Assembly (NCBI GenBank): GCA_023398815.1
Contig: JAEWRW010000047.1
Coordinates: forward strand, 1-64,000
Direction of reading: 5' to 3'
From: Bacillota bacterium
GTDB lineage: Bacteria > Bacillota > Clostridia > Christensenellales > UMGS416
Length of the DNA stretch: 64,000 nt
Below are positions 1-7,457 of this stretch, one piece after another; positions within the stretch are counted from its first letter, which is position 1; each line of letters starts with the position of its first letter. The translations under genes and the position numbers were made by a program. The notes under the pieces are model-generated. The model was given only the letters and a program-made list of their open reading frames with translations, searched no databases and was not told the origin of the DNA.

Positions 1-55
1 CACCCCCCCGAACCCCCGCGCAGCGGGGGGCGGAACACTTGGCTCATTGCGGTAC

Positions 56-83
56 GGGCCGTCCGCGGACGGCCCCTCTTTTT
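56..83 (+). other. perfect palindrome at the 5' end of comEC
   Basis: A 9-bp stem (GGGCCGTCC / GGACGGCCC, two-base loop) is followed by CTCTTTTT. It has the form of an intrinsic terminator for a gene left of the window, but the bases are also open reading frame continuous with comEC. Either reading is possible. Confidence 0.4.
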
Positions 84-2253
84 GGCTGTGCTCTACTTGA
101 TGGCGGGGATCCTGGCTGGCACGGCACTGGCTGGGGCACGCTGGTGGGCACTGGGGGCAGCGGCGTTGTTGGCTGTGCTTTGCCTTGCTCTGTTTGCCCG
201 TGGGCGGTCGCCCCTGCTGCCGGCGATGGCCCTTGCCTTTGTAGCGGGGGTGGCGCTGCTGGGGTTTGCGCTGCCGACTTGGGCAGACGACCCTTGGCAG
301 CCCGCTCAGGCTGCTGAGGTGCGCGGTCGGGTGGTGGAGGTCGGTTGGACGGCCGCTGGCCACGCTCGATACACGCTGGAGCGCGTGACGATCGACGGGG
401 TGGCCGTGGAGGGCCGGGTGGTGCTGACGGCATCGGACGACGCCGCCGAGGCCCGGCAGGGCGATGGGCTGGTGGTGCAGACAGAGTTGCAGCGTCCTGC
501 CGTCAGCCGGTTCTTTGGCGACTTCAATGCCCGGGGCTACTATCTGCGGCAGGGTGTGCGCTTTGTGGCTTATAATACCCAACCAGTGGTGGAGCAGGCG
601 AGCGACGCGGACTGGCGGGCCTGGGTGGACGACGCCCGCGCCTACGCCCGGCAGGTGTTGCGGCGCAATCTCAGCATGGGCACGGCGGGCATTGTGGATG
701 CCCTGCTCAGCGGCAGCAGGAATGGTATCTCCGACGAGGGGCGCAACGCCTTTGGCGCGCTGGGGCTGGCGCACCTGCTGGCGGTGTCGGGTCTCAATGT
801 TAGTTTAACCGCGGGCGCGGCGTGGTTGCTATGTCGACGGCTGCGGCTGCCACTGCCGGTGTCACTGGTAGTGAGCCTGCTGGTGCTGGGTGCCTATGTG
901 CTCTTTGCTGGGACGGCACCCTCGCTTCTGCGGGCGGCGGTGATGTGGCTGGTGGCAATGGGGGCCCTGGTGGCCGCCCGGCGCTACGATCCATTGACCT
1001 CCCTGGCCGCGGCGGCCATGCTGCTGCTGTGCCTCAACCCGCTCGATCTCTTTGACGCCGGGTTCCAGCTGTCCTTTGCCGCCACGGCCGCCATTGTGCT
1101 GTGGGGCGGGCCGGCTCAGCATGCCCTGCCGGCTCAACCGCTGTTGCAGGGCGTGGCTGGGGCGCTGGGCATCACGGTCGTGGTGCAGTTGCTGGCCCTG
1201 CCGATGGTGCTGTGGTATTTCAATGGCGTGTCGCTGCTGTCACCGGTGGCAAACCTGTTGCTGGTGCCGTCGTCCTTCCTGCTGCAGCTGGGCGGCATGG
1301 CCCTGGTGGCCCTGGGTTGGCTGGCCGAGCCGGCGGCACGGGTGGGCACCCTTCTGGATTGGTATGGGCGACACTACCTGAACGCCGTGCAGGGGCTGGC
1401 CAAGACGCCGCTGACGCTGGCGGCCGCCACGCCGCCCCTGTGGCTGCAGGGCCTGTATGCGGGGCTGGCACTGGCCCTGAGCCCGGCGGTGGTGCGGCTG
1501 GGCCGCCCCCTGCGGCGGGTAGCCATGGGGTTGCTGGCCGTGCTGGTGGTGCTGCAGTTTACGCCGCTGCCCGCCGTGGTGGCCGAACCGGGGGATTGCG
1601 TGCTGCTGCATGAGGGTGGCGCGCATGTCAGCATGGTCTGGCGGGATGACGAGGGTTACCACGTGGCCTGTGGCGACCGGTGGGACGCGGCGGCGGACTA
1701 CCTGGCCAAACATGGGGTGACGCGGTTGGCGTCCCTTTGCCTGCTGGATGACAAACCGCCCACGACGCTCCTGCCGTTCACGGGCGAAGGCACTGTGGCC
1801 ATCGGGCGCATCTGGGTCACTGACGACTGGCTAACAGGCCAGAATGGCCGGGTGCTGCGGGAGATGGTGGGCGACAGCCTGACGTTGACCCCCGTGAGCC
1901 AGAGCCCCTGGGGCTGGCAGCAGTGGGACGGCGGGGCAGCACTGGCGGTAGCGATGGATGGACTGACGGTGCGCTACGTGCCCTATGCCCTCAAACGGGG
2001 CGAGGAGGCCATTCGCGCCTCCATGGTGGCCGGCGAGGTCGTGGTACTCAATGTGAACGGCGACCGGGCGCAGGCGCTGGCCGATGGTGCGCCTACGACG
2101 GTGGTGGCGGCGGTCGCCCTTGCCGCGGGGCAGGGTGCCGTCTATAATGTGGAGGAGGCTGGCAGCATCGCGCTGGAGGAACGGGATGGCGCGGTGCGGC
2201 TGACCCTATGGAGAGGTGCGTGGACTGGTGGATTATCAGGGAATTTTCGCTAG
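82..2253 (+). CDS. comEC: ComEC/Rec2-family DNA uptake channel protein
   Basis: Inner-membrane channel family that moves single-stranded DNA into the cell during transformation. In order: N-terminal hydrophobic segments (residues 1-60), a DUF4131/OB-like region (about 70-165), then the multi-span Competence domain with the hallmark GLAHLLAVSGLNVS near residue 227. The C-terminal third (from about 500) sits where the metallo-beta-lactamase-like domain belongs, but neither DVGQGD nor an HxHxDH motif is present; the position normally reading SHPHADH reads LLDDKPPTT, so this domain looks degenerate. The start is uncertain. TTG at 82 and ATG at 100 are possible, but the frame stays open to the left window edge and the codons just upstream encode RPLF, which resembles the usual ComEC N-terminus, so the gene may begin further left. 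The last 26 bases overlap holA. Confidence 0.85.
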   Translation: MAVLYLMAGILAGTALAGARWWALGAAALLAVLCLALFARGRSPLLPAMALAFVAGVALLGFALPTWADDPWQPAQAAEVRGRVVEVGWTAAGHARYTLERVTIDGVAVEGRVVLTASDDAAEARQGDGLVVQTELQRPAVSRFFGDFNARGYYLRQGVRFVAYNTQPVVEQASDADWRAWVDDARAYARQVLRRNLSMGTAGIVDALLSGSRNGISDEGRNAFGALGLAHLLAVSGLNVSLTAGAAWLLCRRLRLPLPVSLVVSLLVLGAYVLFAGTAPSLLRAAVMWLVAMGALVAARRYDPLTSLAAAAMLLLCLNPLDLFDAGFQLSFAATAAIVLWGGPAQHALPAQPLLQGVAGALGITVVVQLLALPMVLWYFNGVSLLSPVANLLLVPSSFLLQLGGMALVALGWLAEPAARVGTLLDWYGRHYLNAVQGLAKTPLTLAAATPPLWLQGLYAGLALALSPAVVRLGRPLRRVAMGLLAVLVVLQFTPLPAVVAEPGDCVLLHEGGAHVSMVWRDDEGYHVACGDRWDAAADYLAKHGVTRLASLCLLDDKPPTTLLPFTGEGTVAIGRIWVTDDWLTGQNGRVLREMVGDSLTLTPVSQSPWGWQQWDGGAALAVAMDGLTVRYVPYALKRGEEAIRASMVAGEVVVLNVNGDRAQALADGAPTTVVAAVALAAGQGAVYNVEEAGSIALEERDGAVRLTLWRGAWTGGLSGNFR

Positions 2254-3259
2254 GGTAAAGGCCGGGCAGGTCGGGGGCGCGTTCGTCTTTCACGGCCCGG
2301 AAGAATACGTCAAGGACCGGGCGCTGGAAGCGTTGACGGCCCGCGTGCTGGCCAATGGCATGGAGGAGCTCAACGCCACTTACCTGGAGGGCGAACGGGC
2401 CAACGCCGCCGAAATACGCCGGGCGGCGGAGACACTGCCTATGATGTCAGAGTACCGACTGATTCTAGTCAGGGATTACCCGGCGCTGATTTCCAGCCAA
2501 CGGGGCGGAGGGCTGGACAGCAAAAAGGAGCAGGCCGAGCTGGAGACGCTGTTTGCAGATTTCCCGCCGACGGCCTCGCTGGTCTTCCTGCTGCGGGGGG
2601 ACCCGGACCGCACCAAGGCCGTGTGGAAGTATCTTTCCAAGCAGGCCGAGATTGTGGTTTTTAACCGCCTGAGCGAGAAGGAATTGGCAGAACAGATCGC
2701 CAAGTTCTGCCGGAAATACAAGCGTTCCATCAGTCAGGAGGACGTCCGTTTTCTCATCCAATACTGCGGCGACGACCTGGAAGTGCTGAGCCGGGAGGTC
2801 GCCAAGGCATGCGCCCACGCCGTGGGGTCGGTGGTGACCCGTGCCGACTTTGAAGCTGTCTGCGTGCAGAGCGTGGAATCCAAGGTTTTCCAGTTTGTGG
2901 ATCGCCTCTTTGCCGGGCAGGGCGCGGCGCTGGCTGAGATGCGCGGCTTCCAAGCCCAGGGGGAGAATCTCAACGGCCTGGTCTCCCTGATTGAGCGGCA
3001 GGCGCGGCTGATGGCCGCGGCCAAGGCTGCGGGGGTCGGGCAGACGCGGGAGCTGGCATCGCTGCTGGGCGCGCCGCCCTTCGCGGTGGAGGCGGCTGGC
3101 CGCACCGCCCGCGCCTGGCGGCAGGGGGATCTCGCCCGCGCGGTGGGGCTCTGCGCCCGGGCTGACCAGCGCATCAAACAGGGCCTGACCCCGGAGGGGG
3201 ACTCGGTGGAACTGCTCGTGATGGAACTGCTGACGTTGGCCAAGGCCCAGCGGGCGTAG
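2228..3259 (+). CDS. holA: DNA polymerase III delta subunit
   Basis: Delta subunit of the clamp loader, which opens the beta sliding clamp. About 343 residues, the usual HolA length. The N-terminus (DYQGIFARVKAGQ, then FVFHGPEEYVKDRAL) matches the degenerate AAA+ fold of the family; the C-terminal helical domain contains SKVFQFVDRLFAGQ, typical of HolA. I place the start at GTG 2228 because family members begin with the DYxxx segment and GGAGAGG at 2210-2216 lies 11 bases upstream; GTG 2216 is an alternative that would abut the same Shine-Dalgarno. It overlaps the end of comEC, the usual comEC-holA-rpsT neighbourhood of Clostridia, and is probably translationally coupled. Confidence 0.92.
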   Translation: MDYQGIFARVKAGQVGGAFVFHGPEEYVKDRALEALTARVLANGMEELNATYLEGERANAAEIRRAAETLPMMSEYRLILVRDYPALISSQRGGGLDSKKEQAELETLFADFPPTASLVFLLRGDPDRTKAVWKYLSKQAEIVVFNRLSEKELAEQIAKFCRKYKRSISQEDVRFLIQYCGDDLEVLSREVAKACAHAVGSVVTRADFEAVCVQSVESKVFQFVDRLFAGQGAALAEMRGFQAQGENLNGLVSLIERQARLMAAAKAAGVGQTRELASLLGAPPFAVEAAGRTARAWRQGDLARAVGLCARADQRIKQGLTPEGDSVELLVMELLTLAKAQRA

Positions 3260-3289
3260 GTTTTGACACGAAACAGCCGCTCAGGGTAA

Positions 3290-3323
3290 CAAAAAAGCTC
3301 CCGTGAAAACGGGAGCTTGATTT
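3290..3323 (-). terminator. bidirectional intrinsic terminator between holA and rpsT
   Basis: Stem AGCTCCCGT / ACGGGAGCT with a GAAA loop (3296-3317). On the minus strand it is followed by six T (3291-3296), so it chiefly ends rpsT; on the plus strand TGATTTT follows, so it can also end holA transcripts. Confidence 0.9.
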
Positions 3324-3333
3324 TGTGGTGCGA

Positions 3334-3594
3334 TTAGGCTTTGGCAGCGAGTTTCTTCGCCAGCTGGGCCTTCTTGCGGTTGGCCGCGTTCTTGTGGATA
3401 ACACCCTTGGAGGCGGCCTTGTCGACAGAACTGGCTGCCTGGGAGTGCAGAGCCACCGCGTTGGCATCACCAGCGACAACGGCAGTTTCGAACTTCTTGA
3501 GCGCGGTCTTGACCCCTGACTTCACCATACGGTTACGCAGGTTGTTTCTCTCACCAATCTGGACTCTCTTCTCTGCAGACTTGATATTCGGCAA
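3334..3594 (-). CDS. rpsT: 30S ribosomal protein S20
   Basis: Small-subunit protein bS20, which binds 16S rRNA early in assembly. 86 residues, lysine/arginine/alanine rich, beginning PNIKSAEKRV after the start, the canonical S20 N-terminus, and ending QLAKKLAAKA. I chose TTG at 3594: it gives the family start and lies 8 bases from a full AAGGAGG, whereas the upstream GTG at 3603 is part of the Shine-Dalgarno itself (GGAGGTG) and cannot be used with it. Transcribed from its own minus-strand promoter and ended by the hairpin at 3290-3323. It converges with holA, as is common in Firmicutes. Confidence 0.96.
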   Translation of the reverse strand: MPNIKSAEKRVQIGERNNLRNRMVKSGVKTALKKFETAVVAGDANAVALHSQAASSVDKAASKGVIHKNAANRKKAQLAKKLAAKA

Positions 3595-3633
3595 GATGTT
3601 CACCTCCTTGCTTGTTTCTTCACAGCAAAGGGT

Positions 3634-3662
3634 ATTCTATCACGGTGATGAGCCAAATGCAA
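3634..3662 (-). promoter_or_regulatory. rpsT promoter
   Basis: On the minus strand TTGCAT (3662-3657), a 17-base spacer, then TAGAAT (3639-3634), about 40 bases upstream of the rpsT start. Confidence 0.7.
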
Positions 3663-3806
3663 GGCTTTTTCATGAAACAAACGGGTGTGACCGCATGCGT
3701 GGGTGATTCATCTGGGGCGGCTGGCTGCAACGTATCGTAGGGTAACCCAGATACAAGCGTTGGAGCAACGGATCGTTTGTGTGTTTTTCTGCGCTTCTAT
3801 TTTGTG

Positions 3807-3812
3807 TATAAT
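3807..3812 (+). promoter_or_regulatory. -10 box of the ECF S-component gene
   Basis: A perfect TATAAT; the -35 region (around 3784-3790) is T-rich but weak. It precedes a leader of about 110 bases. Confidence 0.55.
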
Positions 3813-3819
3813 AGGGAAC

Positions 3820-3928
3820 CAGATGGGGTGTGCGGCAGTCCAAGAGGGAAAGAGGACGACGCACCCCCGCAAACGTGATCTTCCCGCTGGCTCTCCGGCG
3901 TCGGCGTGGACCATTTTTGGAGGGGAAC
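3820..3928 (+). promoter_or_regulatory. structured 5' leader of the ECF S-component gene
   Basis: Between the -10 box and the start codon GGGGTG (3835-3840) can pair with CACCCC, and inner GTCC with GGAC, giving a long interrupted stem. Uptake genes of this class are often riboswitch-controlled, but I do not recognise a TPP, FMN, THF or preQ1 consensus here. Confidence 0.35.
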
Positions 3929-4438
3929 ATGCAAAACAAACTGACAAAAAGACTGGTACTGTGCGGACTCTTTGGGGCGATCGTGATGGTGGTGACGATG
4001 CTGGTGCGCATTCCGCTGCCGTTCATCTCGGCCGGCTCCTACATCAACGCCGGCGACGCGGTCATCTACGCGGCGGCGGTGGTGCTGGGCGGGCCCTGGG
4101 GGGCTGCGGCAGCTGGCATCGGCTCCATGCTCGCGGATCTCTTGGTGGGTGCGGCCATGTATGCGCCGGGTACCCTCGTCATCAAGGCACTGATGGGCCT
4201 GGCCGTGGGCCTGCTGGCTGGGCGGGAGAGCCGCTGGCCGCGTCTGCTGTTGGCCATGTCCGTGGGTGGGGTCATCATGGTGGCCGGCTATGCGCTCTAT
4301 GAGGCGGTTCTCATCGGCCCGGCGTGGCTGGCCAGCGTGCCCTACAACCTGCTGCAGCTGGCGGGCGGCGTGGCGCTGGGGATCCCGCTGACGCTGGCCA
4401 TCCGCCGGGCGATGACGGCTGTGATGAAGGAGTGGTAA
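3929..4438 (+). CDS. ECF transporter S component
   Basis: Membrane substrate-binding subunit of an energy-coupling-factor importer; it captures a vitamin or related micronutrient and works with a shared EcfAAT module not seen in this window. 169 residues with about five or six hydrophobic segments. The diagnostic stretch is GDAVIYAAAVVLGGPWGA followed by GSMLADLL, typical of the ECF-type S-component superfamily (PF07155/PF12822-like). ATG 3929 follows GGAGGGG with a short spacer; an upstream in-frame extension to 3830 has no hydrophobic or conserved content and is rejected. Substrate not assignable from sequence. Monocistronic, with its own promoter. Confidence 0.85.
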   Translation: MQNKLTKRLVLCGLFGAIVMVVTMLVRIPLPFISAGSYINAGDAVIYAAAVVLGGPWGAAAAGIGSMLADLLVGAAMYAPGTLVIKALMGLAVGLLAGRESRWPRLLLAMSVGGVIMVAGYALYEAVLIGPAWLASVPYNLLQLAGGVALGIPLTLAIRRAMTAVMKEW

Positions 4439-4518
4439 TCCGTTCCTCGTGCGCATAGAGAATAGACGGTGATTTTCGGCCGTCCGGCCAGTACCCGGCA
4501 GCCGTGGAGGTGAGCCAG

Positions 4519-6150
4519 ATGGGTGCAAAGCGCGTTGTTTGCTTGACCCTTGTTTTGTTGTTGCCATTGTTGGGCGGCTGTGCGATAGGGACCACCGGTC
4601 CCCTTGCTGCGCCGAGCACAGACGCGGCGGCTGTTTCGACCGTTGCATCGGCAACTGCCGCAGCGACGCCAACACCGTCTACGACGCCCATAGCGTCGCC
4701 CACGGCGGCTGACGCGACGGCGTCCGCAGCCGCGGCGGAGGAGCCGCTGCGCTACTACGTGGTGGAGCAGGACGAGCACCAGGGCGTGGTGGACTCCTTG
4801 GGGCGGGAGGTGTTGCCCTGTTCCTTTGCCTCGGTGGAGATTCTGGCCGATTCGGCCGGCGAGGGGAGCGGGCAGTACACCGGCTCCGTTGTTTTTTTTG
4901 CCGTGCCAGTGGTGCTGCTTCCCGCAGGCGGGGGTAGCGAGCAGGCGGCGGGGTTCCTGTATGACACCGCCGGGCAGAAGCTGAGCGAGGAACCCTTCAC
5001 TTGGGCCAATCGACTGGAACCCGATCGTATCGTGGTTTCCCGTGTGGATGACAGCGGCACATATGTGGTTGGCATGGTGGATTCCACCGGCAGGGAGCTT
5101 CTTCCCAACCGCTATCAGTACATCACCCAATACGCCGACGGATATCTGGCACTGACGAGTGAGACCAACGCACAGGCAGCGTCGGCCACCCTGTTTGATG
5201 GGGCTTTGACGGAGGTCGCCACGGCAAAAGGTTCGTTCGATTGCTACGATGGGAAGCTCATCTTAAAGAGCAGCCCGCAGAAGACATGGCAGGTCGTGGA
5301 TGAACGTCTTCAGCCTGTCGACGAGTCACAATGGGAATCCATCTGGCAAATTGGTGAGGACCGGTATGTGGCGGCTGACAGCGCGCAGCGACAGAGCATC
5401 ATCAACCACACGGGCAAGGTTCTCGTGGCACCCATTGATGGGTACTATGGCGTCTATGCCAAGGACAAGGGCGGTGAGTTCTACACCGTCAACTACGCCA
5501 ATGGTGGCGTTGGCCTGCTCGATGGCGATGGCAAGACCCTCTACCAATCGGCGAAGTACAGCCAGATTTGGTACGGAGACGGAGCCATCGTGGCGTACGA
5601 TGAGGTGGCAAGAATCGGGACGGCGGTGGATCTGCAGGGCAAGGTGTTGGTGCCTGAGGTGTCCCAGGTTATCGGCTGGGATGCCAGCGCAAAACTGCTG
5701 ATGAGCAAAAACGACAAGGCGTCGCCAGCCAGCATGACGTTCTACCGCTTGGATGGACACCAATTCAGCATTGAGCGAGCCTCCTACATTTACAGGCTGA
5801 CGGACAACCGTTTTCTGGTGTACATGGAGGCTACGGAAGAAAACGGCTACAACAGCCTGATGGGCATGACCGACGATGACGGCAACTGGATTTTGCCGCC
5901 GGTGTATGAGTGGCTGGATCAGATTGGCGACGGGTTGCTGGCTGCCGGGCAGCGGGACGCCAAGGGGTTGCTGCTTTGCGGCCTGGTGGACTTGGACGGC
6001 AAGGTGGCACTGCCGGCGAAGTATGACTCGCTGCAGAGCACCTACGAAGGCTCACTGCTGCACGCCCGGGTCAGTACGCGTTATGGGCTCATAGACCGAA
6101 AGGGCAACTGGGTGTGGTCGGCATCCGACTACAGCTCACTTGTGGATTAA
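4519..6150 (+). CDS. WG-repeat lipoprotein
   Basis: Predicted surface lipoprotein, 543 residues. The N-terminus is a lipoprotein signal peptide (positive MGAKR, hydrophobic core, lipobox LGGC with Cys at about residue 20), then a linker of about 50 residues rich in Ala/Thr/Ser/Pro that would tether the rest to the wall. The body has WG-type repeats of the form G-x-VD-x-x-GR-E-x-LP-x-x-Y or LVDLDGKVALPAKYD, spaced across residues 85-535 and expected to form a beta-propeller-like fold. ATG 4519 follows GGAGG by 8 bases. The next gene begins 13 bases after the stop and encodes a second lipoprotein with a similar linker, so the two probably form an operon. Function unknown; WG-repeat proteins are usually envelope or binding proteins. 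Confidence 0.8.
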   Translation: MGAKRVVCLTLVLLLPLLGGCAIGTTGPLAAPSTDAAAVSTVASATAAATPTPSTTPIASPTAADATASAAAAEEPLRYYVVEQDEHQGVVDSLGREVLPCSFASVEILADSAGEGSGQYTGSVVFFAVPVVLLPAGGGSEQAAGFLYDTAGQKLSEEPFTWANRLEPDRIVVSRVDDSGTYVVGMVDSTGRELLPNRYQYITQYADGYLALTSETNAQAASATLFDGALTEVATAKGSFDCYDGKLILKSSPQKTWQVVDERLQPVDESQWESIWQIGEDRYVAADSAQRQSIINHTGKVLVAPIDGYYGVYAKDKGGEFYTVNYANGGVGLLDGDGKTLYQSAKYSQIWYGDGAIVAYDEVARIGTAVDLQGKVLVPEVSQVIGWDASAKLLMSKNDKASPASMTFYRLDGHQFSIERASYIYRLTDNRFLVYMEATEENGYNSLMGMTDDDGNWILPPVYEWLDQIGDGLLAAGQRDAKGLLLCGLVDLDGKVALPAKYDSLQSTYEGSLLHARVSTRYGLIDRKGNWVWSASDYSSLVD

Positions 6151-6163
6151 GGAGGAAGATCGT

Positions 6164-7180
6164 ATGAAGACAATTCGTGTATGCGCCTTGGCATTGGCGT
6201 TGCTGCTGGCCGGCTGCACCGGGCCGGTGAACGGCACGACCACCACTGCCGCGGCAACCACCGCATCGGTGACAGAGAGCTCGACGGCGTCGCCCACCAC
6301 GGTGGCAACGGTGTCGCCCAGTGCCTCAACTGCGGCGTCCGCCACGGCTTCTGCGGCAGCCCCCACCGTGGCGTCCAGCTTCCACCTTTCGGTGGAGGAT
6401 TACCCGGTTGTGGATGGCTCCACCGCCACGCTGCCCCTTGCCATTGCCGTGCGGGCAGCGGTGACCGGCGAGACCGCTGGGCAGAGCGAGGAAGCAACGC
6501 GCTTCTCCACCACCGGGCCGGCTTGGCTGGCCCTGCAGCAGGGCACGGCCGATATCCTCGTCGTCTATGAGGCCTCCCAGACCATTCAGGACCAGTTGGC
6601 GGGCGAGTACGACAAGTTCATCAAGACGCCCATCGGCCTGGACGCGCTGGTGTTCCTAGCCAACGAGGGCAACCCCGTGGAGAGCCTGACCCGCCAGCAG
6701 ATCGTCGACATTTACAGCGGCAAGACGACCAACTGGAAGGATGTGGGGGGCAAGGATCAAGAGATCGTGGCCTTCCAGCGGGACGAGAACTCCGGCAGCC
6801 AGACGCTGATGAAGAAGCTGGCGATGGGCGGCACCCCCATGATGGATGCCCCGGCGGAGCTTCGCCCCAGCGAGATGGAGGGTCTCATCACCGACCTGGC
6901 CAACTACAACAACAGCGCCAACGCCCTAGGCTACTCGGTGTACTACTATGTGAAGAACATGTACCAGGCGCCGGGCGTCAAGCTTCTCTCCGTGGATGGC
7001 GTCGCCCCCACCAACGACACCATTGCCGGTGGGCAGTATGCCTACTGCAACCCGTTCTATGCCGTCATCCGCGCGGACGAGCCGGCCGACTCGCCGGCCC
7101 ACAAGCTCTATGACTGGCTGACCGGGGCCGAGGGATCCGCCGCCGTGGGGGCAACGGGCTACGTGCCGACGGCCCGTTGA
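6164..7180 (+). CDS. PstS-like substrate-binding lipoprotein
   Basis: Extracytoplasmic solute-binding protein of the phosphate-binding PstS-like fold (PBP_like_2), 338 residues. Signal peptide with lipobox LLAGC, an Ala/Thr/Ser linker to about residue 70, then the binding domain: DALVFLANEGNPVESLT, IVDIYSGKTTNWKDVGG and QRDENSGSQTLM are classic PstS-like motifs, the last forming the oxyanion-binding loop. The start follows GGAGG by 8 bases and lies immediately after the WG-repeat gene. No pstC, pstA, pstB or phoU is nearby, so it may bind phosphate for a distant transporter or act as a sensor. The proS promoter -35 box overlaps its stop codon. Confidence 0.85.
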   Translation: MKTIRVCALALALLLAGCTGPVNGTTTTAAATTASVTESSTASPTTVATVSPSASTAASATASAAAPTVASSFHLSVEDYPVVDGSTATLPLAIAVRAAVTGETAGQSEEATRFSTTGPAWLALQQGTADILVVYEASQTIQDQLAGEYDKFIKTPIGLDALVFLANEGNPVESLTRQQIVDIYSGKTTNWKDVGGKDQEIVAFQRDENSGSQTLMKKLAMGGTPMMDAPAELRPSEMEGLITDLANYNNSANALGYSVYYYVKNMYQAPGVKLLSVDGVAPTNDTIAGGQYAYCNPFYAVIRADEPADSPAHKLYDWLTGAEGSAAVGATGYVPTAR

Positions 7181-7204
7181 CAACCGAAGCGATTCTGGTA
7201 TACT
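7177..7204 (+). promoter_or_regulatory. proS promoter
   Basis: TTGACA (7177-7182), 16-base spacer, TATACT (7199-7204). The perfect -35 box includes the TGA stop of the preceding gene. Confidence 0.8.
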
Positions 7205-7211
7205 AATGAAA

Positions 7212-7439
7212 TTAACTGGCAGTGACGAGGAACATGCCCGTACCACGCGCCAAAGAGAGGGAACTCACCGGTTGAAAGGTTCCTGCGCGGTCGACGGTCC
7301 ATCCCGCCTCCGATGCCGCGAAGGGGTCGCAACCTTCGCCGTCCGCCCGCGTTAAGGGCTTGAGCGCCCGGCCATGGCCGGGAAGCAAGGTGGTACCGCG
7401 GTCAACGCCGCCCTTGAGGAATCAGGGGCGGCTTTTCAT
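7212..7439 (+). promoter_or_regulatory. T-box leader of proS
   Basis: tRNA-sensing leader that prevents termination when uncharged tRNA accumulates. The conserved T-box AAGGTGGTACCGCGG is at 7387-7401, and an AGAGAGG element of stem I at 7254-7260. The intrinsic terminator follows: stem beginning GCCGCCC at 7407, ending GGGCGGC at about 7432, then TTTT. Given the downstream gene the cognate tRNA is expected to be tRNA-Pro; I could not place the specifier codon with certainty. Confidence 0.92.
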
Positions 7440-7457
7440 TTGGAAAGGAGCTTTCGC

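Noticed and set aside
3820..3928. TPP or THF riboswitch ahead of the ECF S component
   Set aside because: The CTGAGA and other conserved TPP blocks are absent, and the THF core is not found.
7374..7457. N-terminal extension of ProRS
   Set aside because: It covers the T-box and terminator; the AAAGGAG-spaced ATG at 7458 fits the family.
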